Source: Terebella lapidaria
Lineage: Eukaryota > Annelida > Polychaeta > Terebellida > Terebellidae
Direction of reading: 5' to 3'
DNA: 64,000 nt
Assembly (NCBI GenBank): GCA_949152475.1
Contig: OX424566.1
Location: 11,927,177-11,991,176, forward strand
Shown: piece by piece, positions 10,206-22,577 of the stretch
How the letters are laid out: the number at the start of each line of letters is the position of its first letter
How positions within the stretch are numbered: position 1 is the first letter of the stretch
Position numbers and translations under genes: made by a program
The notes under the pieces: generated by a model
Databases searched by the model: none
The model's input: the letters and a program-made list of their open reading frames with translations, nothing else
What the model was told of the DNA's origin: nothing

Positions 10206-11560
10206 ACCTTTAGAAAGCCATTTGTGTGACCATCTGTTAATCACCCATTAAGTGCTATTACTCGACCTATTACCTAATCAACTACTACATCATCACATAT
10301 CATGTAATCACCTATTATGTTGTTATTACGTAATCATTACCCCAATATGTCATTTTACCACCTATTTACCATCATTTCATCATATAAATTTACCTAACCA
10401 ATTATTACGTAACCCAATAATCATTACCCCAATATGTCATTTTACCACCTATTTACCATCATTTCATCATATAAATTTACCTAACCAATTATTACGTAAC
10501 CCAATATGTAACCAAATATAACCACCTATTATGTGACCTATTACATCACCTATTAAGCCACTCATCATCTATTAAGTCACTTATTACACAATCTATGAAT
10601 GTAGAAAGCGAAACTGATGTTGCATAATCATCTATAGTGCCTATTGCATAACCCAATATGTCCTATAACCACATCCAGGCCTATTATGTACTCCATAACC
10701 ACCTATTACCTGATATAGGCACTGTATAGCCAGCTTGTACGTTGTATAACCACCTTATGTCAAATAATGTCACATGACTACCTACTATGTTACCTATTAC
10801 AGCAATGTAGAAAACGAAACTAATGTTACATAACCGCCTAGTGCATTGCATAACCTATTGCATTAGCCAATATATCCTATAACCACATTCAGGCATAGTA
10901 TATACTCCATAACCACCTATTACCTGATATAGGCACTGTATAACCACTTATTGCATTGTATAACCACCTATTAACATCACCTATTGTGTCACTTAAGCAT
11001 CTTTATGCCTTATAATCACCTAATCATTGAAACCACATGACGCATAACTACCAAAACCACGTGACCTATAACCATCGAAACCACGTGACGTATAACCACT
11101 GAAACCGAAAGTGACGTCATATAACCACCTATTACGTCATATAGGTACTGTATAACCACCTTTTATGTTGTATAACCACCTATTAAGGGCACTTATTGCA
11201 CCAGATGAGCACCTATTATGTAATCACCTAACCAAACCAGCCTTACCATGTGAGGTATAATTACTGAAACCGAAAGTGACGTCATATAACCACCGAAACC
11301 GCAAGTGACGTCATATAACCACCCATTACCTCGTATAACCACCTATTACATCATACGACCACGTATTACGTCATATAACCACCTATTACCTCGTATAACC
11401 ACCTATTACATCATTATTACGTCATATAACCACCATATAACCACCTATTACGTCATATAACCACCGAAACCGAAAGTGACGTCATATAACCACCGAAACC
11501 GAAACCGGAAGTGACGTCATATAACCATGGGAAAACCCCCGAAACCGAAACCTGGAAAAA
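10206..11560. repeat. Low-complexity tandem repeat of 'ataaccacctatta' with further TGACGTCA sites
   Basis: About 1.35 kb is built from variants of 'ataaccacctattacgtcat'. A perfect duplicate block ('caataatcattaccccaat' type) lies near 10330 and 10410. Towards the right the unit changes to 'accgaaaccgaaagtgacg', and TGACGTCA occurs at about 11112, 11277, 11306, 11477 and 11512. CACGTG-type variants occur near 11060-11090. No coding potential is seen. Confidence 0.7.
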
Positions 11561-11930
11561 CCGACCTAAAGTGCCCCCCTAACTACTCTTATGCAGTGCA
11601 TGGTTCATAGTGATTCGAAACCCACAGACTCATGTGACCTCTCTCTGTAATACTTAGCAAGTTGGCATGAACAGAAAATCGATATACAATTATTAGGCGG
11701 CATTATACAACTCACATGTACCCCGGATCAATTAATTACTGGGGAATTCGTGCCGAACAACTTGCGTCATAGACGAAATTATGCAGGCAATTTCTAGTCC
11801 TATCTGGAGTGAACCTGGTACATTTTACATGTAGCCTATGTATTACATAATTTCATTAGGTGCATACCGATTGCCAGCGTGAATTAGGCACACACCGATG
11901 CATCCATTCGTACAAGATCACACCGTTTAA

Positions 11931-12348
11931 GGTAGTCCGCTACAAACAGTGAGGGAAGGGGGTCAAAGGTTTTTTTGAAATAACTACCTGTATCAACATA
12001 ATCTAGAGCTTCAAAATGATATATTTTATGGAGTAACTGTTCAGCATCCTAATACTGAAAAGAAAATAAGGGGTCACCGTATCCGTTCGCATGGAAAATA
12101 TGATGTAGGATGTGAATATGGACAAAAAAAATGTGCAAAAATGCCAGAATTTATGTCATTTTAGGTAAATATGTATGATTTTGATCGAATATGTAGAAGA
12201 AACGAGCACGGTGACCCCCTATTTTCTTTTCAGTATTAGGATGCTGATCATTTACTCTATAAAATAATGTCCTTTTGAAGGGATAATATTCAAGAAATGA
12301 CTTTTAAATTTTGACTCTCCGTTACCTCACTGTTTGTAGCGGACTACG
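11931..12348. mobile_element. Foldback MITE flanked by TTAA
   Basis: The ends are inverted copies of 'gtagtccgctacaaacag'. They are flanked directly by TTAA at 11927-11930 and 12349-12352. The interior is also inverted: 'gcatcctaatactgaaaag' near 12045 is mirrored by 'cttttcagtattaggatgc' near 12225. The element is about 418 bp with no frame. TTAA target duplication fits non-autonomous piggyBac- or Kolobok-type elements. Confidence 0.75.
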
Positions 12349-12995
12349 TTAAAGCATTTGCATGATTGCATCTCGAAGGACTATTGAAAAATTCTTCACT
12401 GGGCTAGGGATTGTAGCAAATGATGGTACAGTTGGCTTCGAAGGCCCTATCTTAACTTGACAAAGCAACAGGTTACCTACTGTACATCTACAGCAGATGT
12501 CCGACCCGAGTTTAGCGTCACTACGTACGGCCTATGCTACATGTAGCCTACATAGGCCTATAGATGACAGCATTGTAATCGATGCCACGTTTGGCGCCAA
12601 AATCACGAGCGATATCGTCTGTTGCAGCAACCACACTTCGACTCTGATGTGTAAATTACGTTCCTTTGGAATGTAACTATGGGAACACCATTTATAGTGG
12701 TGGAGTGATGGTGATGTGATCGCAATGTTGAACAGTTCTTCCATTTTGATTTCCGTGAACAGTGCTCTTTGCTCTTAACATGTTTGGATCTCACGTGGGC
12801 TTATAATGCAAAGTGAATCTTTCACAGATTTTTTACTTGAACAAAAAGCGTGTACATATAATTTAATATGTATGCTATATTATGAATTTCTTTTCCAGAA
12901 GATTGTCCTGTGTCGCTGTTTGTGAGTTCAACTCCAATATTTGACCCGACTTCGGGAGTGATCGGCGTTCAGAGAACAACCACGGTCCAATTGCC

Positions 12996-14147
12996 ATGGA
13001 AAAAAATACAGATAATCACTTTCAATCAAAGGACCAAATACCACACGAAACAGCCCAAGCTGCATATTTGCCTAAAGTCGCGACGAACATATCCCTTGCG
13101 ACGCTAGAAAATGGAACCAGTTTGCCAGACATCGGCAACACTCGGGCGCAAGACGCTGAGCATCTGGATGACAACAGCGGCCTGAAAAGAAATGGCGTCC
13201 AAAACGAGAAGGATTCGCTAATTGGCAGAATAGTACCAGCCAATGTATTCGCCAGACTTTATCTGTTCTTCCACACGGAGGTTGACTGTGGAGTGTTGCC
13301 TCACATCTTAGAAGACCTCGTTATGCGTGGGTACTATGACTTGGACGAGATCTTGGCACATTTGACGCAGTTCCAGAGAAACTGTGAAGGATCTAAATCA
13401 GGGCGTGAACGCACAAAAGACATGGTGATTTCGTCAAGGATGTTCACTTTTCTGGTGGCTAAAGCGTTTGGCGCTGGCCTGTCATCGTACGTGAATGGCA
13501 CCCACTTAGAAAGTTTGGCTAGAATCATCTTACGCCAAGATGACTGCTTCGAGGAAATTCTAAGTAACATTTGCCGACACCATGGACGTTGTCCCTCCAG
13601 CTCAGGAGAGCAAGCCACCGGAGAATGCTCATCGAAACAGTTGGAGGTTCTCCGGATTTGCCTGTCGCTAATAAACGATGGCGAATCCAAGGCGATAACG
13701 AGTATAGATGGTAGACTTTCATGCGGAGAATCCTCCATCATTCTTGCCGCTCGCTTCCGGTGCGCATGCGCGTTGAGACTGCTACTACAAAATGGCGCCT
13801 CTGTGGCGTCACGATGGCTGTCTTTCAACAACATCTTTGATGTTCTCCTCTTCTCACCTCACCACGTACATACACCGGAGTCAGAGAAAGAAAAGATCAA
13901 GGATTGTTTGCTCATCGCTCTCAGGAACTCGGCCCAAGTGAAGATCACATCTGGAGACCTTGTGCCTCGCCTTCCGGAGTGGAAACAGCTCATACCCCAG
14001 GATCAATTGAACTCTGCCTGTTCCCTGCAGCAACTGACCAGACTCCGGATCCGAGCCACGCTGAACGAGGGCCATCATCTGCCTGGTGGCATTGCTACAC
14101 TGCCTTTACCTGCATTCCTACAGAGATACCTCAATCTCGAGTTTTGA
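12996..14147 (+). CDS. Ankyrin-repeat and SOCS-box protein (ASB-like)
   Basis: A single frame of 383 residues. The last 42 residues form a SOCS box: CSLQQLTRLRIR (a BC-box-like helix) followed by LPLPAFLQRYL (a Cul5-box-like 'LPLP'). An ankyrin-like helix pair is visible at about residues 243-269 (GESSIILAARF, LRLLLQNGAS). The rest is helical and weakly similar to ankyrin-type folds. SOCS-box proteins usually bind Elongin B/C and Cullin-5 to form ubiquitin ligases; the target here is unknown. A splice acceptor (ttttccag at about 12898) lies just upstream, so at least one 5' exon, perhaps untranslated, probably exists. The ATG is in good context (gccATGg). Confidence 0.7.
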   Translation: MEKNTDNHFQSKDQIPHETAQAAYLPKVATNISLATLENGTSLPDIGNTRAQDAEHLDDNSGLKRNGVQNEKDSLIGRIVPANVFARLYLFFHTEVDCGVLPHILEDLVMRGYYDLDEILAHLTQFQRNCEGSKSGRERTKDMVISSRMFTFLVAKAFGAGLSSYVNGTHLESLARIILRQDDCFEEILSNICRHHGRCPSSSGEQATGECSSKQLEVLRICLSLINDGESKAITSIDGRLSCGESSIILAARFRCACALRLLLQNGASVASRWLSFNNIFDVLLFSPHHVHTPESEKEKIKDCLLIALRNSAQVKITSGDLVPRLPEWKQLIPQDQLNSACSLQQLTRLRIRATLNEGHHLPGGIATLPLPAFLQRYLNLEF

Positions 14148-14691
14148 GCCGAGTTTTGTTCGAAATCTAGGGAATTTTATGAATGTGAATATATGCACTT
14201 AAAGGAGGGTATTTTGCATTTTATGCCAATGTATCAACGGTTCACGCTCACGGGCTATCTTACCTGCAGAATGAGCCTGCTCAATGAGAAACGTACTCTA
14301 ATATATACACAATTCTTTTATTTAACCCTCGTCATTTTGCGACATATCAAATTTAGTAGTTATGTACTAGATTTTACATTACTGTGATGCATATGTACAT
14401 GTACATGTATACAAAATGTTTATTGTATAAATATATGTAATCGTGGATACTCCTGTGTGTAGGCCTACACTGTACCGATGCGTTTAATGACTTTTGATGT
14501 GGACACTATGACACATACTTGCAATCACACTATACCTACTGGCGACGTGTCAATCATAATGGATACATATATAGCTAATACCAAATATTTCTCTATCTGC
14601 TCTCAAACCAACAAAGCTTCGACAATTTAATAATTTCTTATATTCTGTCATTCATCCTATTATAAAGTTCAGTCACATCACATGGTCAATG
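14148..14691. other. Spacer between the ASB-like gene and GALNT 3' ends
   Basis: This is AT-rich sequence between two convergent genes and should contain both 3' UTRs. A (tgtaca) run lies at about 14390. No further gene is visible. Confidence 0.4.
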
Positions 14692-17621
14692 TTATGAATC
14701 CGGTGGGTCGAAGTTATAGTTGAAGTCCATTTTATATTGCCATCTGAAGATCTGGAAGTCCTTGTGTTGTCCTTCAGAACATGGCAATACTTGCGGCATC
14801 TGCTCCCCTCGGTGTTGCTGGAGAAATGGATATGGATAAATACATCATTCAAAACAGAATGAATGCTATACATTCATACTTAGATAGGCATGGTGCAAAA
14901 GAATCAATACCTTATTAATGTTAGTGACTTGAGTTATGCACAAGTCTGTCAATTTCTGTGTGTCTGGATGTACCACTTTCACTCGGATAGCCCCTTCGTA
15001 GAAATTCGTTCTCAACACGTCCCACCTGAAAAAAATTGGTCATATATGAATATAACTCTCCCACCTGATCACAACTATTTTTGAATTGCATTCGGTAAAT
15101 CAACAAAATCTCAACTGACTTCTCTGGATAATCCTCGTTGAAGCAATCTCCGAGCTTCATCATCCACGTGGAAGGCTCTACGTGGATGCAGCCCTTGGTC
15201 TTCTCGTAGACAAGTCGACCTTTCTGATCAATGTAAAATATATTCTCTGGGATGAGGCGGTGGAAGAAGCAGTCAGTGGTCATGCCCAGGTACCGGTCTT
15301 CCAACACAGCGAGGCACGACTCGGTCTTAAGATTGGCCACTTCGCCATAGTACGTGGCATCTAGACTTGGGGTGGGGATCTCGGGTACAATGGTCTCCAT
15401 GTACCACTTGAATGGCTTGCACTCCAGCTGCTCCTTGATGCGTTTGCGGCTCTCCAATGACGCTCGCTCCTCTTCATTGAGGTAGGTTCTCTTGAACTCC
15501 CATGTGTAGGTGGCAGCTAAGAAGAACTTCTTCCAATCATCCATCCACAGCTCGGCGATCCTCATCAAGTTCTTCTGGACGATCTTCTCGCGATCACCGT
15601 CAAAGCTGTAGGCGAACGGTTTGAAGACGTGGCCCACGCGGGAGCATGGATGACTGAGAGCTTGCCCCCCACAGAGCCAATAGCGGAAAGCCAGCTCGAT
15701 GTTCTCACCACCCCAGACGTTCATCCCGTCGTCAAAGCCACCCATGTCGAGGAAGGTTTTCTTATGGACCATGAGGGCGCAGCCCACTAGGGTGGGGACT
15801 CGGTGAGGTAGCCAAGAATGTGGAAGCCGGCGAGTCTCATGCTCCGGCATCATCATCCACACATACCTGGTGATTACATGAAACTTGTATAAGAAGTAAA
15901 TACGTAGTAACGGGGTTGGAATCATCTATCAGCTTCGTCTTGTGCAAATTGAGTAATTTTTACAGAAAACATGAAGCTGGTCAGCAGGTGTCAGGAACGA
16001 AAAGTGCTGGTGAACATTCATCAAACCAGTTGTCGATTGATGAACGAATGAACAAATTCAGACCAATACTTGTGAAGGGAAACGATATGAGATGCACGTA
16101 TAGTACTGTACCTGAGGTCCCAAGTGAAGCCACCTCGAGGGACCTGCATCTGAGACGAGGTATACTCGAGCGTCCACTGCTCGATAGCATCCACCTGAGG
16201 TTGGATCACTGTCCGAGGGTTCTTCTGGATCTCTGCTAACAGAGGCTCCGCCCACTCTACGTTATTCTCTGTGTGCGCGTCCTGGAGTAGTAATGGTTGC
16301 TTATGTCAGGTCAGTGCATGTTCACCATTCAGTCATGAGGACAAGTTCATAGTCATATGACAACACTTGACAAATATACATGAGAACGAAGAAAAAAAAC
16401 AGAAGTGAAGATATACATGTACATGTAAGGATACACAACACCATCTACAATTAGACTGAATGCTTCACGACCTGAAGCTTTCAAAAATTAACTGCACAAC
16501 CAAACTGGTTACCAACCATGGGATTCCTATGTAACCAACAGCTCACCTGGAACATAAGCACGTCGCCTGTTGCCATGCGCGCTCCGATCATACGGGCACG
16601 GATTAGGCCCTCTCTTTTCGCGGTTCGCACAAGTTGGACCTGTGGCAGGAGTCTGACGTACCGCTCCAGAGGCTCAGCCAAGTCCGGGTTACCTAAGTGG
16701 TCATTCACAAGGATCACCTCCTACAGGGGAGAGAGAATCATATCGATAACGGGTTTTTTTTTCTGTTCTTGGTTTCAGCAATTTATACCGAATAATATAG
16801 GCCCCCTACATGAGGAAGCATTTTAGTCTCATACGTGCAATGCCACCAGCTCAACACTCACTCTAGTATGAACTTTAAACACCCGTGGTTATGAACTGGT
16901 GCTTGAACTTCTAGGTTTTCTGTAGCCGAGGGTTTTATCAATTGTCTTTCACCAAGACCTGCAATGAACGAACCTTGAGCAGGTGTTTTGGCGTTCTGTC
17001 TAGGATGCTGTGAACCGTCCTCAGGATCATGGAGAGCGCCTCGTTGTAGAACGGTATGATGACGGTGAGCGTGGGAAGGGAATGGCTGTCGTAGCTGAGC
17101 CCCTTGCACTGCTCAGGCCGTGAGTCTGGGATATCCCGCTGGAGAGGCGTCAGCTCCGAGGCTGTGATGTTGATGTTGTACGTGCTGTCGGCCGGCCGGT
17201 TCAGGTCCTTGAATATCGTGCGCTGTGGGTAAATGTTGGGGCTTTAAAACCACAGGTCATGTATATCGACAGACTATGTTGTTACTTTTGGGATCTTAAA
17301 TCAGAACTGCATACTTAATTACATGAACGCAGTATTTTTCAATGCAATTCGATTTTGACATCGGACGAAATGTTTATTTTGCTTTGTATAAGATGGTAAT
17401 CGAATGTCCAGTTGATGCCTGCTTGCTAGTACCTGTAGCGCAGAGATCCGCTCCTGTCGTAGCTGGGCTCGGATCTCGTCCTTACGTCCGTCTACCTGGG
17501 CGCGGATCCGGTCGTCCTCTTGCTGGTTGTGTGTCAGTTTCAGCATAAGAACCATCGTCGAGACTAGAGACACCACGAAGATCCGCAGCACCCACTTCCG
17601 CACCAACCGATCCGCCGCCAT
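14692..17621 (-). CDS. Polypeptide N-acetylgalactosaminyltransferase (GT27), seven exons
   Basis: Exons (minus): 17621-17433, 17222-16974, 16720-16547, 16281-16112, 15866-15120, 15025-14911 and 14817-14692. All introns are GT-AG and in phase, giving 589 residues. A type II anchor lies at about residues 10-28 (VLRIFVVSLVSTMVLML). A short coiled stem rich in Arg and Gln follows. The catalytic domain shows PTLTVIIPFYNEALS, EVILVNDH, the metal-binding DAH at the start of exon 4, and WGGENIELAFRYWLCGG at about 312-328. A ricin-type lectin domain fills about residues 415-589. The enzyme adds GalNAc to Ser/Thr of secreted proteins in the Golgi. The usual 'DD' after the first strand reads 'ND' here. 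Confidence 0.9.
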
Positions 17622-20172
17622 GTCTGCTGGATTTCATTATTTATTGATTCAATGCCATAAGTTATGTACTTCAATGTTTAGCTATTTGTACGGTAAGACA
17701 AGTACTAGTATATTAATATATGTGCGACGTTATATTCACTGCAAATGAAACCAACCAGTTCTATCATCAATCGAGACTCCTTAAATATATCAGAAGGTGA
17801 TTAGGATAGAAATGTAACAAAATTCTATTCAAGCGGATACTATTTGATGCGGATCTACAGATGGGGAGGGGTGCGCTGTATGCCATCCGGATCAAACTCT
17901 TTCCATAAATAGGAGTCAGTGTTGCATGTCATGAAATGTATTTATATATTTTTTTTCTTTCATTTGTTATATACTGTCTGAACATTTGTTCCAAAAGTCA
18001 CACTCCGTTGTTGTGCTACTTGCATGTGCATTTTCGACATTTGACAGAACATGTTTTGACCTTTGGATGGTCACGAAAATTCTTAGGCAGCTACGGTTGT
18101 CTTTCCCACAGGAATATTAAAAGAAAAAGACATTTGTTGTCGGTGTGCAGATGAAAATCTACTGTGCTCCCACAGTCATTCTGGGACTTCAATACACTGG
18201 GCGGTGAGTAGGCTATGTTTTCTTTTTATGATGAATGTTATATTTTCATTTATGGGAGCTGTAAATATTATGCAACATAAAATGCTACTTTGATATGTCC
18301 TGCCATATCCGGCTTTTGTCCTATTATGAGAACAATAGGGGGAGAAAACCGGAAAAGATGTTGTGATTTTCTTTCGAAAAGGAGACATTTTCTGTAAAAA
18401 ATAATAAAAGAGAATACGTGCGAGAAAATGAATAATAGATCGGTCTAGATTCGGAAAATCGTGCTGAGATACACCCATCTTGCATGCAAAACAATGCCAT
18501 TATCAATTGTCCAGTGCATAACCTATATCACATCGATTGACGTGAAAAATTCAGAAGAATTTGCTAAGGCCATATGAACCGTCCGTCCTAAATTCGCCGC
18601 ATCCCCAAATTCGCCAACAGGGTTTTCAGACCTTGTACTGCAAATGAAACCAACCAGTTCTATCATCAATCGAGACTCTGATATTCAATCTTTGTACCAG
18701 CAGTTTGTTTTTCAAAAAAACGAGTTTCTGAGCTCTGGTAATATTGAGTTGGCGAATTTTGGGATGCGTCGAATTTAGGACGGATGGCTCGTAATGATTC
18801 ACCAGTAATAGAATGGTGATCTCTGGTTTCTGAAAGGACATGATCCTTCCGTTATCCCAAATAAACATGTCCGTTGTGAACATAGGCCTGTAGACCGCAA
18901 ATTTGTTGTATTCCATAGGTGTGTTATTTTTATAGTACATAGTATAACTATACACAGTGGCCATTTGACTACTCCCCTTCTTCATAACAACTACCCTGAA
19001 CCGGATTTACACTTCAAATATGTATACTTCCACCTGTGTGCTTACCTGGGCTTCTCGTCAGCAATCAGCTTCCCGGCTAGCTATCACATCTTGATAATAT
19101 TTTGACTCACAAAATCAAAACAACGATCGATACTACGAAATCACGATATCGGTCGTGTGTTCAGTGAAGCGGAACCTTTTCCGCGGTTTTGCCACGTTTC
19201 ACATATGTCTATACAGTGACACTAGAGTTCAGAATATGTAGTATACGTTCTGTATAGGTTTGGCAAGTACAGTGGCTCACGAAAAAAAGACAATGTATAG
19301 ACATGTGTCGTGCCAATGTGTTGCACGGTCTGTTGAACACAGCGTATAAAATGTCCGTACGCGGCCCAAAACCATCGGCAAGCAAACGTTCATGCATATT
19401 CATGAATTTATAGGTGGCTAATTCGAGAAAATGTCCCCTTCGCCCGAGTATCATAGGCCAAAATATAAGATTACATACTTTTCATCTAAATGTGAATGAC
19501 CAAAATATTTGTAATATGTGTTCGTGTGTTACTTTTTTGCCCCTGCTCATATAGGTGTATCGAAAAATATAATTATACAACGTTAAAACTATTACACCGT
19601 AGCGTGTGAAATGCAAAAGATACAATTATTATAATTACTGTGGGATGAATAATGTAAAATTAAATTTGTATCCATGGCGATTCGATGTTTTCTATAATTT
19701 TTTCCTACCACATTTTGTGTTACAGATATAAGTTTAACACTTTAACTACACTGAAATGCTCCAAAATATAATTGATTGCTTTTATTTCAAGTAGCGTCGA
19801 AATATTCGACAGAGGACTGTGAGAATTTGAGGGCCGATAGAGTTTTAAAATTACAATGTGTTTCTGAAAACATAAAAACATTATCTGTAATCGTGAAGCA
19901 TCGACTGCTTTTCTCTTCTGTTTCGCATTCAACCCTGGTAGAAATTTATATATTTTTATCTACATCTGAGTGAAAGGAGTGAGAGTTTGAACTGCAAACA
20001 TTCACTCTGTTGCACACATCGAAACAGTTTTTGGAAAACATAATTCTGATCGTGTCCTATAGTCCTTCTATTATTATCATCGCAATTACTTGCAGGTGGA
20101 TGTGGATGGAAGATTTAATATTATACTCCGAAACATGATGAAGCTGTACTATTCTCTGGCGCAATAACAACG
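17622..20172. other. Intergenic region with transposon relics
   Basis: A fragment of the inverted-repeat family listed at 18573 occurs near 17738-17782 (shared 'aaccaaccagttctatcat'). The rest of the 2.5 kb shows no gene. An acceptor (ttacttgcag, about 20096) just before the sulfotransferase ATG suggests an untranslated 5' exon somewhere upstream. Confidence 0.4.
18573..18793. mobile_element. 220-bp inverted-repeat MITE (family A)
   Basis: The left end 'ccgtccgtcctaaattcgcc' and the right end 'gaatttaggacggatggctc' are inverted copies. The core contains 'aaccaaccagttctatcat'. Related copies lie at 51091, 55925, 56128 and 61743. No coding frame is present. Confidence 0.75.
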
Positions 20173-21663
20173 ATGACCTGGACGATGAAATTCATTGCAC
20201 GGATAAGTTTAGTTGCCTGCTCATTCAGTGCTCTGTATTCGTTGACACTTCTCAAAGTTGCATGGGACAAAGAAGAAACCACCAGCAAAGCCATCAAGAA
20301 ACAGATCACATTGAATGTTGCAAAACGCGAAAGCGATGCTGTAAAAGCAGTCCAGTCGCAATCACAACAAAAACCTGCCCTCACTCCGCCGAAAATTGTG
20401 GAAACTGATCCCAAACTGGCCGTTGGTGAACATAACTGCAGCGAAACTGCAGGTGGTGATGCCACAGACTGGGCAACTTGCCAAGAAATTGTCCTGAATG
20501 CCTCGAAAGCTGAGACTGCCTGCGTGTACCCCAACATATCTGGAGACCATCATTTAGACGAGCTTCTGGACTCCATGTGTCCCATAAAATTACCACTCAT
20601 GGACAACTACAGGAGTCCCTGTTGGTATGAAGAGCTCCCTCTCGACTTCAAGAAGCGATATCGCGTGATGCCACAGATGTTTAGGGACCAGGCGAGACGT
20701 TCATTTCAAAGAATTACCCCAGTTCTCGAGAAACGAGCCAAGGAATCCCCGAAGCCATGGCGTCTGCGCTGCCTGCCTCTTGTGTACATCCTAGGGGTGG
20801 CAAAGAGCGGGACTAGTGACCTCTTCGAGTTGCTCCTGCAGCATCCTCACGTGGTAAAGGGAGCCACTAAGGAGCCATTCTTCTGGGACAGCACAAGGTG
20901 GAACAGAGGGGCCAGAGTAGAAGATTTCCTAAATCTGTTCGATGAGGCCAGTGAAGTCATCCGACAGACCACAACATCAAATGGAAGTCATCCCAGAAAC
21001 TATCACCCGGTGGTTACCATTGATGCCAGCGTCAACACGCTCTTCAACTTTGATGGCAGCTTGAAGCTAAAGGCTAACAAAGGTGCAATGCCACCACAGT
21101 ACATAGCTGCCCACATGATCCAAAACTTGACACCAAGGTCAAACCTGAAGATCATTGTTATCGTTAGAAACCCAGTGGAGCGTTTGTTCTCTTCATATGT
21201 CTTCTTCAACACAGTGACCAACCCGTCAAATATATCAGCTGACGAGTTTCACACCATCGCATCTGAGAGTGTCAAGCGAATGGATAAATGTTTAAAATCG
21301 AAACCAATGCGGGAGTGTTTATACAGAAAAATTGTGACTAAAACCCGAAAGATGGTCGACGTACACGCTGGAATCTACTTTGGATACATTGCTGATTGGT
21401 TGAAAGTATTTCCCAATATGCGTGTGGTCCGCATGGATGAATACAAACAGAACAGGGAACGGGTTTTTAAGGATTTAGTACAATACATTGGATTGGACCC
21501 TGTTGAATTGCATTTCAACCAAAGCGATATAATCGCAAGGGGACCCACTCGGTCATTTGCCATGTGGAACAGTACTAGAAATATGCTGAAGGAATTCTAT
21601 CGACCATTCAATGAAATGTTAGCGAATTTGTTGAAAGATAAATTGTTTCGATATGATGATTGA
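20173..21663 (+). CDS. Golgi carbohydrate sulfotransferase, CHST15-like
   Basis: A 496-residue frame in a single coding exon. A type II signal anchor lies at about residues 6-29 (FIARISLVACSFSALYSLTLL). The PAPS 5'-phosphosulfate loop is at about residues 208-215 (GVAKSGTSD). The 3'-phosphate-binding motif is at about 331-341 (VRNPVERLFSSY). YLAYILG-type strands and EPFFWDS fit the GalNAc4S-6-sulfotransferase branch. Such enzymes transfer sulfate from PAPS to glycosaminoglycan sugars in the Golgi. An AATAAA signal lies 100 bp past the stop. ATGs at 20173 and 20185 are both possible; the first is kept. The exact substrate cannot be told from sequence. Confidence 0.85.
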   Translation: MTWTMKFIARISLVACSFSALYSLTLLKVAWDKEETTSKAIKKQITLNVAKRESDAVKAVQSQSQQKPALTPPKIVETDPKLAVGEHNCSETAGGDATDWATCQEIVLNASKAETACVYPNISGDHHLDELLDSMCPIKLPLMDNYRSPCWYEELPLDFKKRYRVMPQMFRDQARRSFQRITPVLEKRAKESPKPWRLRCLPLVYILGVAKSGTSDLFELLLQHPHVVKGATKEPFFWDSTRWNRGARVEDFLNLFDEASEVIRQTTTSNGSHPRNYHPVVTIDASVNTLFNFDGSLKLKANKGAMPPQYIAAHMIQNLTPRSNLKIIVIVRNPVERLFSSYVFFNTVTNPSNISADEFHTIASESVKRMDKCLKSKPMRECLYRKIVTKTRKMVDVHAGIYFGYIADWLKVFPNMRVVRMDEYKQNRERVFKDLVQYIGLDPVELHFNQSDIIARGPTRSFAMWNSTRNMLKEFYRPFNEMLANLLKDKLFRYDD

Positions 21664-21761
21664 TTATGTGTAGATATTTACTGTTTGACTGATGCTTGTT
21701 GTTCTCCAAGAGTAAAAAATAATGTAAGAATTCTTTGTACAAAATGCATGGAAACTTGAGC

Positions 21762-21767
21762 AATAAA
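21762..21767 (+). terminator. Poly(A) signal of the sulfotransferase gene
   Basis: AATAAA lies about 100 bp downstream of the stop codon. Confidence 0.6.
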
Positions 21768-22577
21768 TATATCTATGCAGACCTATGTATGCGTTCAATA
21801 TACCAATCAAATTACATGTTAACGTAGCGTGTTAAGAGTACATGCACACGTCGTGCAACTCAAAGAAGCCACTTGCAGAAAGAGCCACATTCATAAAAAA
21901 AACTAACAACGGTTGTTTGGGACACAATGAAACGAGTGTTTTACGCTTTTTGTGTTACCTTGTATATTTAAATTTTTTATTTGTAATGCATTAAAACCTA
22001 TAGATGATACATAAAACAAACCTATAGGATCTAGATGGAACGTGCATAATTTTGAAGCTGAAAAACTCACAGACAAGATACAACAACGGGTGTAGTCCGT
22101 TGATACATCTGGTACAGATGTAGATTGGTTAGTCCGTGTTTGCTTATGCGTAAAAACCGTGTCCGGGTTGTAATACTCTCTCAACACTGCTTAATTCTGC
22201 CCCCTCGCGGATGAGGTACGAACTAAAACGGTAAACAACAAACGTTCTGATTCAACTTATTCGAGATCAAATCGCGTTGTCATCAATGATTTGGGAATGT
22301 TCTTAGATCATTGTTGATATGTTCTATAATAGAAGGTTTCATAAAGTACAAGATATTGTCAATATCGTCAATATTCCAAGTTTTTTCGCGTGAACTTAAT
22401 ACTTTCCCTTATTATCGCCTGATATATCGGCGAACACGGACTGGAAATATCAAAACGGTATACACGAACAACCATTTCTTACTGGCAAAATTGTCAGATA
22501 TCAGTGGATATAACAGTTTTCACTGATGAAATTAGTGCAAACACTGATTCGATTTTCATGTTACTGTCAGTTTAAGA

